A stretch of 64,000 nucleotides of DNA, taken from Helianthus annuus (taxonomy: Eukaryota; Streptophyta; Magnoliopsida; Asterales; Asteraceae). The stretch's first letter is position 1. Each line of letters opens with the position of its first letter. The stretch spans positions 114,888,088 through 114,952,087 of the forward strand of contig NC_035436.2 of assembly GCF_002127325.2 (NCBI RefSeq), read 5' to 3'. The translations under genes and the position numbers were made by a program. Below, one piece after another: positions 32,772 through 44,023 of the stretch. Under the pieces are notes generated by a model. It did not search any database. It saw nothing but the letters and a program-made list of their open reading frames with translations, and was not told the DNA's origin.

Positions 32772-35700
32772 ATGAAGATCATGTCTGGACGAATCAACAT
32801 GACACAAGCCCAGCTAGAGGCTCTCGTTCAAGCTCAAGTTGCTGCGGCAGTTGCAGCAGCTCAAGCAGGTAGTATATCCTGCAGTATAGGCACACACTAG
32901 GATCTCTAGATCCTACATTAACACTCGTATTTAACTTCGTCCTATTCGTACACAATAGGTCAACACGCGCAGCAGCCTGTCTGCACGTTCAAGAATTTCA
33001 TGGACTGTCGTCCAAACTCTTTCAGCGGCACAGAAGGAGCAGTTGGACTCCTCCACTGGTTCGAGAAGCTAGAATCAGTATTCGAGATGTGCGAGTGCCC
33101 TGAGGCTCGCAAGGTCAAGTTTGCCACCGGCACTTTGGAAGGGATAGCACTGACTTGGTGGAACGCCCAAGTTCAGATCTTAGGGTTGGCAGCTGCTAAC
33201 GCCACCCCATGGAACAATTTCAAGGAACTCATCAAGCGTGAGTACTGTACACGTGAGGATATTCACAAGTTGGAAGACGAGCTGTATAACTTGAAAATGG
33301 TTGGATCAGAGATCGAAGCGTATACCAAACGGTCGAATGAGTTGGCCGTTCTGTGTCCTACTATGGTGGACCCTCCATACAAGCGCATTGAGTTGTATCT
33401 CAAGGGATTGGCGCCAGAAATTCAGAGCCACGTGACGTCGGCTAACCTCGAAAACATCCAGGAAATTCAGCGTCTCGCTCACCGTATCACCGATCAGGCA
33501 GTGGATCAGAATAAACTGCCCAAGCGTGTTAATGCTACTGCTAACATCACCACCTCAGTTACTCCTGCTACATCTGGTGACAACAAAAGGAAATGGGATG
33601 GAGATTCTAGTAAAGGTTCAGCATCCGTTCAGTCTCAAGCTCAGCAACAGAAGACTGACCAGTACCAGAGTCCTAGCCAGCAATCCTCTGGTAGTCACAG
33701 ACAGAGGAGATATCAGGGTAGTCAACCTAGGTGCCACAACTGCAACAGGCATCACCACGGCCCATGTAACAAGGGTCGTTGTCAAAGGTGTCTTAAGATG
33801 GGACACGAGGCCAAAGACTGTAGGAGTCCACGGCCTGCGAATCAGAATCAGCAGCCGCAGCAACCCGCTCCACAGAACCAGCAGCAGCAGCAGCAGCCAC
33901 AGCGTGGAAACCGGGGATGTTTCCAGTGTGGGGCTGAAGGTCACTTCAAACGCGATTGCCCTCAGTTGAACCAGAATCGCAACAACAATAACCAGGGCAA
34001 CGGCAACAACAACGGCGGGAACAACAACAATAATGGCAACGAGGCAAGAGGTCGAGCTTTCGTATTGGGAAGAGGAGACGCAGTGAACGATCCCAACGTT
34101 GTTATGGGTAAGTTTCTCCTCGACAATATTTACGTTACTGTCTTATTTGATTCGGGTACGGATACGAGCTATATGTCTGTGAAAATGTGTCAACTGCTAA
34201 AACGTGCACCAACACTTTTACCCACCAAACATGTAGTAGAGTTAGCTAACGGTAAAAGTCTAGAAGCCACGCACGTAGTTCAGGGTTGTAATCTTATCCT
34301 AGCTGGTCAAGCCTTCTCTATTGATCTCATTCCCATAGTTTTGGGTAGCTTCGACGTTGTGATTGGGATGGATTGGTTATCCCAACACCAGGCAGAAATC
34401 TTATGCAGCGAGAAGATTATTCGTATTCCTCGTTCGGGTCAAGAACCTCTTGAAGTTCAAGGCGACAAGAGTGGTGCTGTGGTTGGCATCATCTCTTTCT
34501 TGAAGGCTCAGAAATGTTTACGTAAAGGTCACATAGCCATCCTGGCACTAGTTTCAGATGCATCAGTAAAGGAAAAGAAATTGGAGGATATTCCAATTGT
34601 ACGTGATTATCCTCAGGTGTTTCCTGAAGACTTACCTGGCTTACCGCCTCATCGTCAGGTCGAATTTCAAATCGAGCTCGCTCCAGGAGCAGCACCCATA
34701 GCTCGCGCACCATATCGTCTAGCTCCATCAGAATTGGAGGAACTGTCAAAGCAGCTACAAGAGCTCCTAGAAAAGGGCTTTATTCGTCCAAGCTCTTCGC
34801 CTTGGGGAGCTCCAGTACTTTTCGTGAAAAAGAAGGACGGTACGTTCAGGATGTGTATCGACTACCGTGAACTCAACAAGGTGACGGTGAAGAACCGTTA
34901 TCCTCTTCCACGCATAGACGACTTATTCGATCAGTTGCAAGGGTCGTGCTATTATTCGAAGATAGACTTGAGGTCTGGGTATCATCAACTGAGAGTCCGG
35001 GATGAGGACGTCTCCAAGACAGCCTTCAGAACTCGTTACGGTCACTACGAGTTTCTCGTTATGCCATTCGGGTTAACGAACGCGCCTGCCGTATTTATGG
35101 ATCTTATGAACAGGGTGTGCAAACCCTATCTTGACAAGTTCGTCATAGTATTCATCGACGACATTCTGATTTACTCCAAGAGTCAGGAGGAACACGAGCA
35201 GCATCTTCGTCTTATTTTGGAACTCCTTCGGAAGGAACAGTTGTACGCCAAGCTTTCTAAATGCGACTTCTGGCTTCGTGAAGTCCACTTCTTAGGCCAC
35301 GTGGTGAACAAGGATGGGATCCATGTCGATCCATCCAAGGTAGACTCGATCAGAAACTGGCCTGCACCGCGTACGCCAACGGAAATACGCCAATTCTTGG
35401 GGTTGGCAGGTTATTACAGACGGTTTATTAGAGACTTTTCGAAGATTGCTCAGCCGCTTACGCTACTGACACAGAAGGGTGTTACCTATCGCTGGGGAGA
35501 GCCCCAGGAGACTGCTTTTCAGCACCTAAAGGATAGACTTTGCAGTGCACCTATTCTTTCATTACCAGAGGGCACAGATGACTTCGTGGTTTATTGTGAT
35601 GCATCCATTCAGGGACATGGATGTGTGTTAATGCAGCGCGACAAGGTTATCGCTTACGCTTCACGTCAACTCAAGGTTCACGAACGGAACTACACGACGC

Positions 35701-37508
35701 ACGATTTAGAGCCGGGAGCTGTCGTTTTCGCGCTTAAGATATGGCGACACTACCTGTACGGTACCAGATGCACGATTTACACCGATCACAGGAGTCTCGA
35801 GCATATCCTTAAGCAAAAGGATTTGAACATGCGTCAACGACGATGGGTCGAGTTACTTAACGATTACGAATGCGCTATCAAGTATCATCCAGGCAAAGCC
35901 AATGTTGTGGCTGATGCCCTCAGTCGGAAAGACACTCTACCACGGCGCGTGCGAGCGCTACAGCTTACGATTCAGTCTAGCCTTCCAGCACAGATACGAG
36001 ATGCTCAGGCAGAAGCATTGAAGCCCGAAAACGTCAAGCCTGAAGCCTTACGCGGCTCACGACAACAGATGGAACAGAAGGCAGACGGCGCTTACTATGT
36101 AACGGGGCGTATTTGGGTCCCACTTTATGGCGGTTTACGCGAACTTGTAATGGATGAAGCTCACAAGTCTCGCTACTCGGTACATCCAGGGTCGGATAAA
36201 ATGTACCACGACATCAGCACTACTTATTGGTGGCCTAGTATGAAGGCCCACATTGCTACGTACGTTGGAAAGTGCTTGACTTGTGCGAGGGTCAAGGTCG
36301 AATATCAGAAACCAGCAGGTCTACTTCAGCAGCCTAAGATACCACAGTGGAAATGGGAAGAAATTTCCATGGATTTTTGTTACGGGCTTACCTAGATCCC
36401 AGCGAGGGAACGATACGATATGGATGATCGGGGATCGACTCACCAAGTCTGCACACTTCCTAGCGATAAAGGAAACGGATAAGTTCTCCACTCTTGCAGA
36501 CATTTATCTCAAAGAAGTTGTCTCGAGGCACGGGGTGCCCACATCTATCATTTCGGATCGCGATGCACGATTCACGTCAGAGCTTTGGCAAGCAATGCAC
36601 AAATCCTTCGGCTCACGGTTAGACATGAGCACAGCTTATCACCCTCAGACGGATGGACAGTCTGAGCGAACGATCCAAACTCTCGAAGACATGCTTAGAG
36701 CATGCGTCATTGATTTCGGCAACGGCTGGGAAAAGCATCTCCCTTTGGTGGAGTTCTCGTATAATAACAGTTATCACACCAGCATCCAAGCCGCTCCATT
36801 CGAGGCATTGTACGGGCGTAAATGCCGGTCACCCCTCTGCTGGGCAGAGGTGGGGGATAGTCAGATCACGGGTCCAGAGATTGTAGTGGACGCCACAGAA
36901 AAGATTACACAGATACGACAACGCATGGCGGCAGCACGCGACCGTCAGAAAGCCTACGCGGACAAGCGTAGAAAGCCATTGGAATTTGAGGTCGGGGACC
37001 GGGTTTTATTGAAGTTTCACCCTGGAAGGGTGTGGTTCGTTTTGGCAAACGGGGTAAACTGAATCCGCGATACGTCGGACCATTCGAAATCATCGAAAAG
37101 ATTGGCAAGGTAGCCTACAGATTGAACTTACCAGCTGAACTCGGGGCAGTTCACAATGTCTTTCACGTATCGAACCTAAAGAAGTGCCTATCAGATGAAA
37201 ACCTCATCATTCCTTTCAAAGAACTCACTATCGACGAGCGGTTGCAGTTCGTTGAGGAACCAGTTGAAATCACGGACCGGGATGTGAAGGTCCTCAAACA
37301 CAAGAGAATCCCTCTTGTACGAGTTCGTTGGAACTCCAAACGTGGCCCAGAGTACACCTGGGAACGCGAAGACAGGATGACAGAAAAGTACCCCCAGTTA
37401 TTCGAAACCAGTGCTACCACTACTGAGGCTGAAGCTACTACTTCGGAATTTCGGGACGAAATTCCAGATCAACGGGGGGAGGATGTGACACCCCAGGAAA
37501 ATCAGTGA
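32772..37508 (+). pseudogene. C gag-pol polyprotein, two frameshifts
   Basis: Start ATG 32772 ('MKIMSGRINMTQAQ', as in A and B). Part 1 is 32772-32868; the gap 32869-32958 (90 nt, GT...AG) restores the frame when removed. Then open to 36395: capsid, knuckles '[14 protein letters not shown]' (about 33780-33821) and '[14 protein letters not shown]' (about 33918-33959), protease '[12 protein letters not shown]' (about 34147; Ala changed to Thr beside the active-site DSG), RT '[12 protein letters not shown]' (about 35147), RNase H '[10 protein letters not shown]', integrase zinc finger with two His and 'CLTCARVK' (about 36165-36295). An extra T in a T-run (36374-36378) shifts the frame; integrase core 'DRLTKSAHF', '[10 protein letters not shown]' and '[13 protein letters not shown]' follow in the next ORF. 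A one-base loss near 37015 shifts again into the chromodomain '[19 protein letters not shown]' (about 37309-37365). The stop at 37506-37508 lies beyond the upstream PPT. Confidence 0.9.
32869..32958 (+). other. Candidate 90-nt intron in C gag
   Basis: Donor CAG|GTAGTATAT, acceptor CACAATAG|GTCAAC. It splits a Gly codon after its first base; A (26805-26899) and B (22854-22948) have 95-nt gaps in the same phase at the same place, with donor GGAG|GTATACC and the same acceptor context. The gap holds stops in the gag frame in all three, so translation of this start needs its removal. Confidence 0.65.
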
Positions 37509-37584
37509 ACAGTACAGTTTACCTAGCTTCCTCAGTGAGTGCATACCAAATTTCGGGACGAAATTTCCAATTAGTTGGGGATAA
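37445..37584 (+). promoter_or_regulatory. Duplicated hairpin-PPT module at the 3' end of C
   Basis: Module 1: hairpin 37445-37465 (GGAATTTCG / CGAAATTCC), purine run AACGGGGGGAGGA 37471-37483, then TGTGACA 37484. Module 2: hairpin 37548-37566 (AAATTTCG / CGAAATTT), purine run AGTTGGGGATAA ending 37584, then TGTGACA 37585. The TSD shows that C's LTR starts at module 2. Module 1 is inside the coding sequence. A hairpin of this type before the PPT is a common Tekay-lineage feature from recall. Confidence 0.75.
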
Positions 37585-40024
37585 TGTGACAACTCGAACT
37601 TTAGACTCGCTTTGATGTAACGTTTATGGCACGACTATGTGAACTTGATTGATTAAGCGAATATTATTGAATGTTATGTGACTTGTGTGTTTTAATGAAT
37701 GTTTTACTATTACGTACATGTATGTATGTTAAGTGAATGATTACGTGAATGATATATCTATTTGTTGTGTGTGTTGTGTAAACGCATGTGTATGTATACA
37801 ATCTAGTCCAATCGCACAATACACACTCACACAAGATCACACAAGCTATTTGGGCCGCACATCATGTGCTCGGATCAAGGGCAGCCCAAGTAAATGGCCG
37901 GCCCATTGCTTTATACGTACAAGCACACATGAGGGGGGTATTGTATCTCACTTGTTACAATTTTGGATAACACACACAAGTTCTAAAAACCCTACTTGCT
38001 CTCTCTCCCTCTCAAACCCGACGGCTATCACCTCGAAGACCTTCTTGTTCGTGAACGGATCATTTATCCCTAATCGGTTAGTGTGTTATGGTTTTGTTCA
38101 TGCCTGATTGATGTTATAAGTCATATGTGTTATTGTTCATGTTTATGCAAATCAGAATGTTCTTGATATATGAAATCGAATGATGTTTACTAACCGGATA
38201 TAAGTTCGTATGAATCGAAGGATATGCTAATATAAACAGATTTGATGTTAACCTGGATATCTTGTTCTATGATCTTATTGTTATTTGGAAATTGAACCTT
38301 GGGTGTTTATAATCGAATATCTCGGGTGATTGTTCATGAGCATGTTTAGACTAGGGTTCATACGAATTAGTGAGTTAAATTGCCTGTTTGATCGATGGTT
38401 AGCTTGAAAGGAAGTTGTTAATTCATATGTGATAATTGGAAACCTGTTGATTGATAATTGTTATGTTTGGAAACTATTGAATGTGTAACCGAAAGCATGA
38501 AATCCGGAAAGTTGTTAATCAGTCGCACAAGATCACACGTACAACAGGTCCACTCGCACAAGTGAACCTGTTCGCACAAGACTTGATCCAGTCATACAAG
38601 GACCAGTCGTACAATGTGACCTCAGTCGCACAAGAATTGACAGATCGCACAAGTTGTTGGGTTAGCCTAACTGTTGGGCCGGACAGCCCAAAGTGTCTCG
38701 CACAACCCAGCTGAATCGTACAAGATCAGCTGGATCGCACAACGTCTTTTCATGTTGTTTTGGGCCGTATGTGTTACTTGATAGTTTGGGCCGGATAAAC
38801 TGTTGGGCTGGGTAAGTAGCTGATCGCACAAGTCCATCGTAAACGCACAAGATTGACTGTTATGTTAATTGGACCGTATATGTCATGTTTACTACTTGTT
38901 TTATTTTGGGCCGCTTGTTATTGGATCACAATGAATATTATTTGGGCCGACCTTTATATTTGATTTGTTAATTAGTTGGGCCGGGTAAGGTTTGGGCCTA
39001 GACTCACATCGCACAAGATGGTTGGGCTCGCACAAGTTCTTTGGCCCAACCATCCGAATAGCACAAGTAGTGTACTTAATGTGTTTGCGTGCATACGTGT
39101 TTGCCATGTTGTATACGTGCATCATTGAACCAAACCTGACTTGTATTACAACCATGCTAGGACGTGATTGACCAATTACTAGCTTATCTATACTCTTTGT
39201 GTATCTGCCGAGCAAACCAAGGTGAGTTCACACAGCCAAGGCATGGGATTCCCGGGTTGGGAATTGGGTTGGATATGTTATTGTAAAAGGAGTTACTCGT
39301 ACTTACGCATATACCAGACTATAGACCATCGTCCTCAGGTTAGTCAGGACACGTTACGTAAAGCCTACGTAACCCAGTATAATTGCCATTTGTCTCCCGG
39401 GTCGGGAGGACACGTTACGTAAAGCCTACGTAACCCAATACCATCTACTGGCTTCCAGGTCGGAAGGCCACGCTGCGTAAAGCCTACGTAGCCCCCACGC
39501 GTACCACTGTCCTCGGGGAAGGGCACGTCACGTAAAGCCTACGTGACCCTTTACGTTTCCTGTTCTCGGTAAAGAAGAACACATGGTCGGAAGTTAGTCT
39601 AGTAAGTACCGTTAGTGAGAAGCCCTCATTAGCCAGGATAAACATGGGAAGCCCCCACTAGTTAACTCACGCCCTATGATTATGAACTTACTTTCTGTGA
39701 ACTCGCTCAACTAGTTTGTTGATTATTTGCTGCATGCCTTGCAGGGCCTTAGGTATACTTGGAGCTTGCACCAGAGGAGAAGCGGGTCGTTGTGGACAAG
39801 AACTCGTGAATGCTTATTAAACACTTTTACATTCACACATTGATACTTATGTTTTTGGGTTTTACATTTAATGCTTCCGCTACATATACAACATTTGGTT
39901 TTGGAACATCAATCGTATCTTTGATTACTATTAAATGCTATGTTTGATATGATTGGTGGCTTGATCCTGGTCAGTCACGCTCCCAAGCGGTGGTACTCCG
40001 CGGGTGGATTTTGGGGGTGTGACA
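37585..40024 (+). repeat. 3' LTR of C (2440 bp)
   Basis: Same length and boundaries as the 5' LTR with five base differences, listed under the element. Followed by the GCGCC duplication and A's integrase sequence. Confidence 0.95.
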
Positions 40025-41363
40025 GCGCCTACTACGTAACGGGGCGTATTTGGGTCCCACTATATGGCGGTTTACGAGAACTTGTGATGGATGAAGCTCA
40101 CAAGTCTCGCTACTCGGTACATCCAGGTTCGGATAAAATGTATCACGATCTCAGAACTACATATTGGTGGCCTAGCATGAAGGCCCACATAGCAACTTAC
40201 GTCAGCAAGTGTTTGACATGTGCAAGGGTCAAGACGGAGTACAAGAAACCCTCAGGCCTACTTCGACAACCCAAGATACCACAGTGGAAATGGGAAGAAA
40301 TTTCCATGGATTTTGTTACTGGCCTGCCTAGATCCCAGCGTGGGAATGATACTATTTGGGTGATCGTAGATCGACTCACCAAGTCTGCTCACTTCTGGGC
40401 TATTAAGGAAACGGATAAGTTCTCTACTTTAGCAGACGTCTACTTGAAAGAAGTTGTTTCGAGGCACGGAGTGCCAACTTCTATTATTTCGCATCGGGAT
40501 GCATGATTCACTTCAGAACTATGGCAAGCAAAGCACAAATCTTTTGGCTCTCGATTAGACATGAGCACAGCTTACCACCCTCAGACAGATGGGCAGTCTG
40601 AGCGCACTATCCAGACTCTAGAAGACATGCTTCGGGCGTGTGTTATTGATTTCGGCAACAGCTGGGAAAAACATCTTCCGTTAGTAGAGTTTTCGTACAA
40701 TAACAGTTACCACACCAGCATACAAGCCGCTCCATTCGAGGCATTGTACGGACGTAAATGCCGGTCACCTCTCTGTTGGGCAGAGGTGGGGGATAGTCAG
40801 ATCACAGGTCCAGAAATGGTGGTTGACGATACTGAACGGATAGCATAGATACGACAACGTATGGCGGCAGCCCGCGACCGTCAGAAAAGTTACGCTGATA
40901 AACGCAGGAAACCGCTCGAGTTCCAAGTTGGGGATCGAGTGCTACTCAAAGTCTCACCCTGGAAGGGTGTGGTTCGTTTTGGTAAACGAGGCAAGCTCAA
41001 TCCGCGGTACGTTGGACCGTTTGAGATCATTGAAAGAATAGGCAAAGTAGCCTACAGACTAAACCTACCAGCTGAACTCGGTGCAGTTCACAATGTTTTC
41101 CACGTGTCGAATCTGAAGAAGTGTCTGCCAGATGAGACCCTCATAGTTCCTTTGAAGGAACTCACTATCGATGAACGGTTACATTTCGTTGAGGAACCTA
41201 TTGAAATCACGGATCGAGATGTTAAGGTACTCAAGAACACTAGAATACCTCTTGTACGAGTTCGTTGGAACTCCCGTCGTGGCCCAGAGTTTACCTGGGA
41301 ACCAGAAGACCAAATGAAACTCAAGTATCCCCAGTTATTCGAAAACCGTGCAACCACTACTGA
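40025..41363 (+). pseudogene. A pol, right part (integrase and chromodomain)
   Basis: Resumes in frame from the left part: '[18 protein letters not shown]', zinc finger with [10 protein letters not shown] and 'CLTCARVK', core '[12 protein letters not shown]', '[13 protein letters not shown]'. The residue after the second catalytic-Asp region is lost to a TGA (about 40504; CGA in siblings), and a TAG lies at about 40846. Then '[22 protein letters not shown]' and the chromodomain '[19 protein letters not shown]' (about 41247-41303). The minus-strand solo LTR interrupts after 41363; the last codons continue at 43970. Confidence 0.88.
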
Positions 41364-43964
41364 TGTCACACCCCCAAAATCCACCTACGTAGTATCACCG
41401 CTTAGGGGCGTGACTGACCATGATCAAGCCACCAATCATATCGAACACAACATTTAATAATAAAAGTAGATAATGTAATTCATCACGACATGATTGATGT
41501 TCAAAACCAAACTTTGTTTAAGTAGCAGAAGCATGTAAATAAACCCAACATAAATAATAATGTATGAAATGTCATAAGTGTTTAATTAAGCATTCATGAT
41601 TCATGCCCACAACGTCCTGCTCCTCCCCGTGCAAGCTCCATGAATCTAACGACCTGCAAGGCATGCAGCAGAGAGTCAACAACTAGTTGAGCGAGTTCAC
41701 AGTGTATAGTTCAGTAATGGTAATAGTATGAGTAGCATTATGTTCGTTCGTTAAGTCATGTATCGTATTAGTTTCCATCGCGGGCCTCTCGGCATGTATG
41801 CGAAGATTTGGGGTAATACTCCCAAATATCCTAGACTATGTATATTTTTATCGCGGCCACCCTGGCATTACTTGCGAAGTTTTAGTATCTATAGTTCGCG
41901 GCCTTCCCAAGGCATGTGTGCGAGTGATTAGTCATAATATCGCAGCCAACCCCTGGCGTGTGTGCGAAGATCAGTTCAAATGGGTATACTAGTCTAGCCG
42001 TATCTTATCTTTACTCTTCCTCTCCCGAGGACCATATCATTAGGTTCGATTAACTAAGTATGTACGAATAAATCATTCAATCCCATTCCCACCCTGGGAA
42101 CCCCATGCCTTGGCTGTGTGAACTCACCTTGGTTTGCTCGGTATGCTAGGTTATGCACTCACAAGTAATCAGTCAAGTCCTATTGTATGCACGTATAATA
42201 AATCAGTTCAAGTTCGCAATATTTCACATGTAATCTATGTCACAAAGTGTGTTTGGCAATTAACAACATGCACCACGTAGCAGTTAGTAAGTTCTCATAC
42301 AATTTATGTTTCACACAAATGTTCATCATAGTTTGTACTAACATGGTTATTGATTAACACACTTGAGAGAGTCACAGTCTTAACGAAGTTGGCAACTTAT
42401 CAGGGTTTATAAACATAACAGGAATAATAGGGTAACACCGTTAATTACCTAACAGAATTTACTAACGGAGTTAACAAAAGTTAACCACTTACAATATTAA
42501 AAGACATGGCCAATAATTGCAAACAATCCTCAAGAGGCTATTGGACCACACCATGACATGTAATATCCATTAAAATAATATCGATCATCATCACAGTTTG
42601 GCGGCACATGTATATTAAAAGAAAAAATATAGATAACATGCATCACAGACAAACAGTCGGACCAATATATATGGACTACAAAAGTCGGACCATTGCTATG
42701 CTTTAAAAAGTCGGACAGGTAAACATAATAGCCGGACAAAAGGGAGGGACTGCCCCCCTCTAAAACTCGGACTCCCCAAGTCCACACAAAGGTCGGACCA
42801 GGGGTAATGGGCCAAAACTCGGACCTTGTGTTGTTGTGAAACTCGGACCACACTAATGATCATTAAAGGTCGGACATTCCTACAAGCATAAACTCGGACC
42901 AAATGGTCTTGGGGTTAAAAGCCGGACATCATCACCCTTGTAAAGCTCGGACCCTTGTTCACTAGGGTTTAAAAGTCGGACTTGTTAGCCTTGTTATAAA
43001 ACTCGGACACAAGCATGTTACAAAGATCGGACTTTAACATATCATTCATAAAGCTCGGACTATCAACTAGGGTTACAAACCTCTGACTAACATTTATACA
43101 AACTTCGGACTAGCAACATTCACAAAACTCAGACAATTCAATCATGCGTGAATTCCAATCATTGCACAGAATCAAAAAGAATCAGATCAGTTACGTTCTT
43201 GTTTTCATACGAACAGAAAACCCTAATTACAAACACTGGCAACCATTGTAATCCAATTATCAATCACAATTCTAGCATATCATGTATCTTGACAATAATC
43301 AAACCATTACACAACTAATCACCATCACATTTCAATAATCAGAACCCAAATCAAATATTCACAAAACAACATATGAAGAACTAGGGTTTTCATGAACACA
43401 TAATCAAGAATTGATAATAATCAAGAAATCAATAAACAATTACCTTGTATTGATTCTGGAGAGAATGTGGAATCAAAAGTGATGAATGTCTTGTGCCAAT
43501 GATGGTGGTGATGATTGCCAGAGAATTAGAGAATAACAGTACGTGTCTTGCTTTGTGAAATGATTAGTGAAAAAGAGTTAGGGTTAAGTATGATTTAGGT
43601 TTCACTAATAACTCTTTACACCCTTTATTATTATATTTTACACAAGCACACCATCTCACAACAATTTCACAGTTCCACCACCAAGTTCACATATTTGACA
43701 AGTCTTTTACAATTAACACATAACCATGCATGATCACACAATACACTTCATTGTATCAAAACGTTACAGTTCCATAGCCAATTATTTGTGCAATTAAACA
43801 ACTAAACAATACATGAACGTGCAATAAATGCAAAATAGGAATCTTGGAAATTCGAGTTGTCACAATATCCCCAACTTGAAAGAAATTTCGTCCCGAAATT
43901 TAGCATGCGGTTACTGAGGAAGCTAGGTAAGTTGTATCGTTTACTGGTTTCCTGGGGTGTCACA
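41364..43964 (-). repeat. Solo LTR of a Tekay-like element, minus strand
   Basis: Exact TSD ACTGA at 41359-41363 and 43965-43969. On the minus strand it starts TGTGACACCCCAGG at 43964 and ends GGGGGTGTGACA at 41364; it contains a second TGTGACAACTCG start at 43864. No internal region, so two LTRs recombined and left one. It has GTCCGA words at about 42650-43140 as in A, but a different hairpin set (41778-41967): four units with TCGC/GCGA outer arms and GCC/GGC inner arms. Donor at 42128 and acceptor at 41654 (minus) bracket that set. Confidence 0.92.
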
Positions 43965-44023
43965 ACTGAGGCTGAAGCTACTACAGAATTTCGGGACGAA
44001 ATTCCAAATCAACAGGGGGATGA
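43965..44023 (+). promoter_or_regulatory. 3' end of A with its PPT
   Basis: Continues A's coding tail after the solo LTR, then hairpin 43986-44004 (GAATTTCG / CGAAATTC) and purine run AACAGGGGGATGA ending 44023. The LTR follows at 44024, at module 1. The native frame would therefore run into the LTR before its stop. Confidence 0.75.

Larger units (their letters stand above)
30025..40024 (+). mobile_element. C: young, complete Tekay-like chromovirus (10,000 bp)
   Basis: Two LTRs of 2440 bp each (30025-32464 and 37585-40024), exact TSD GCGCC at 30020-30024 and 40025-40029, PBS, gag-pol, PPT. The LTRs differ at only five bases with no indel: positions 30191, 30709, 30864, 31991 and 32368 against their partners 7560 bp downstream. 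It entered A between RNase H and integrase. Using an assumed 1.3e-8 substitutions per site per year, five differences would mean under 0.1 million years. Polyprotein is open except for two single-base shifts. Confidence 0.95.

Noticed and set aside
33618..33944. Minus-strand ORFs over gag and pol of the gypsy elements
   Set aside because: They are low-complexity mirror frames of the Gln/Asn/Ser-rich coding strand and match nothing.
36374..36378. Programmed frameshift between RT and integrase in C
   Set aside because: A and B have one T fewer and are in frame there, so this is a mutation or a sequencing error.
37733..38107. Small ORFs within the C LTRs (124 and 104 codons)
   Set aside because: They are identical in both LTRs because the LTRs are young; composition is that of the repeated words and no domain is seen.
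30025..40024. Two near-identical 2440-bp blocks as a segmental duplication
   Set aside because: TG...CA ends, PBS and PPT at the inner borders and the GCGCC duplication show that they are LTRs of one element.
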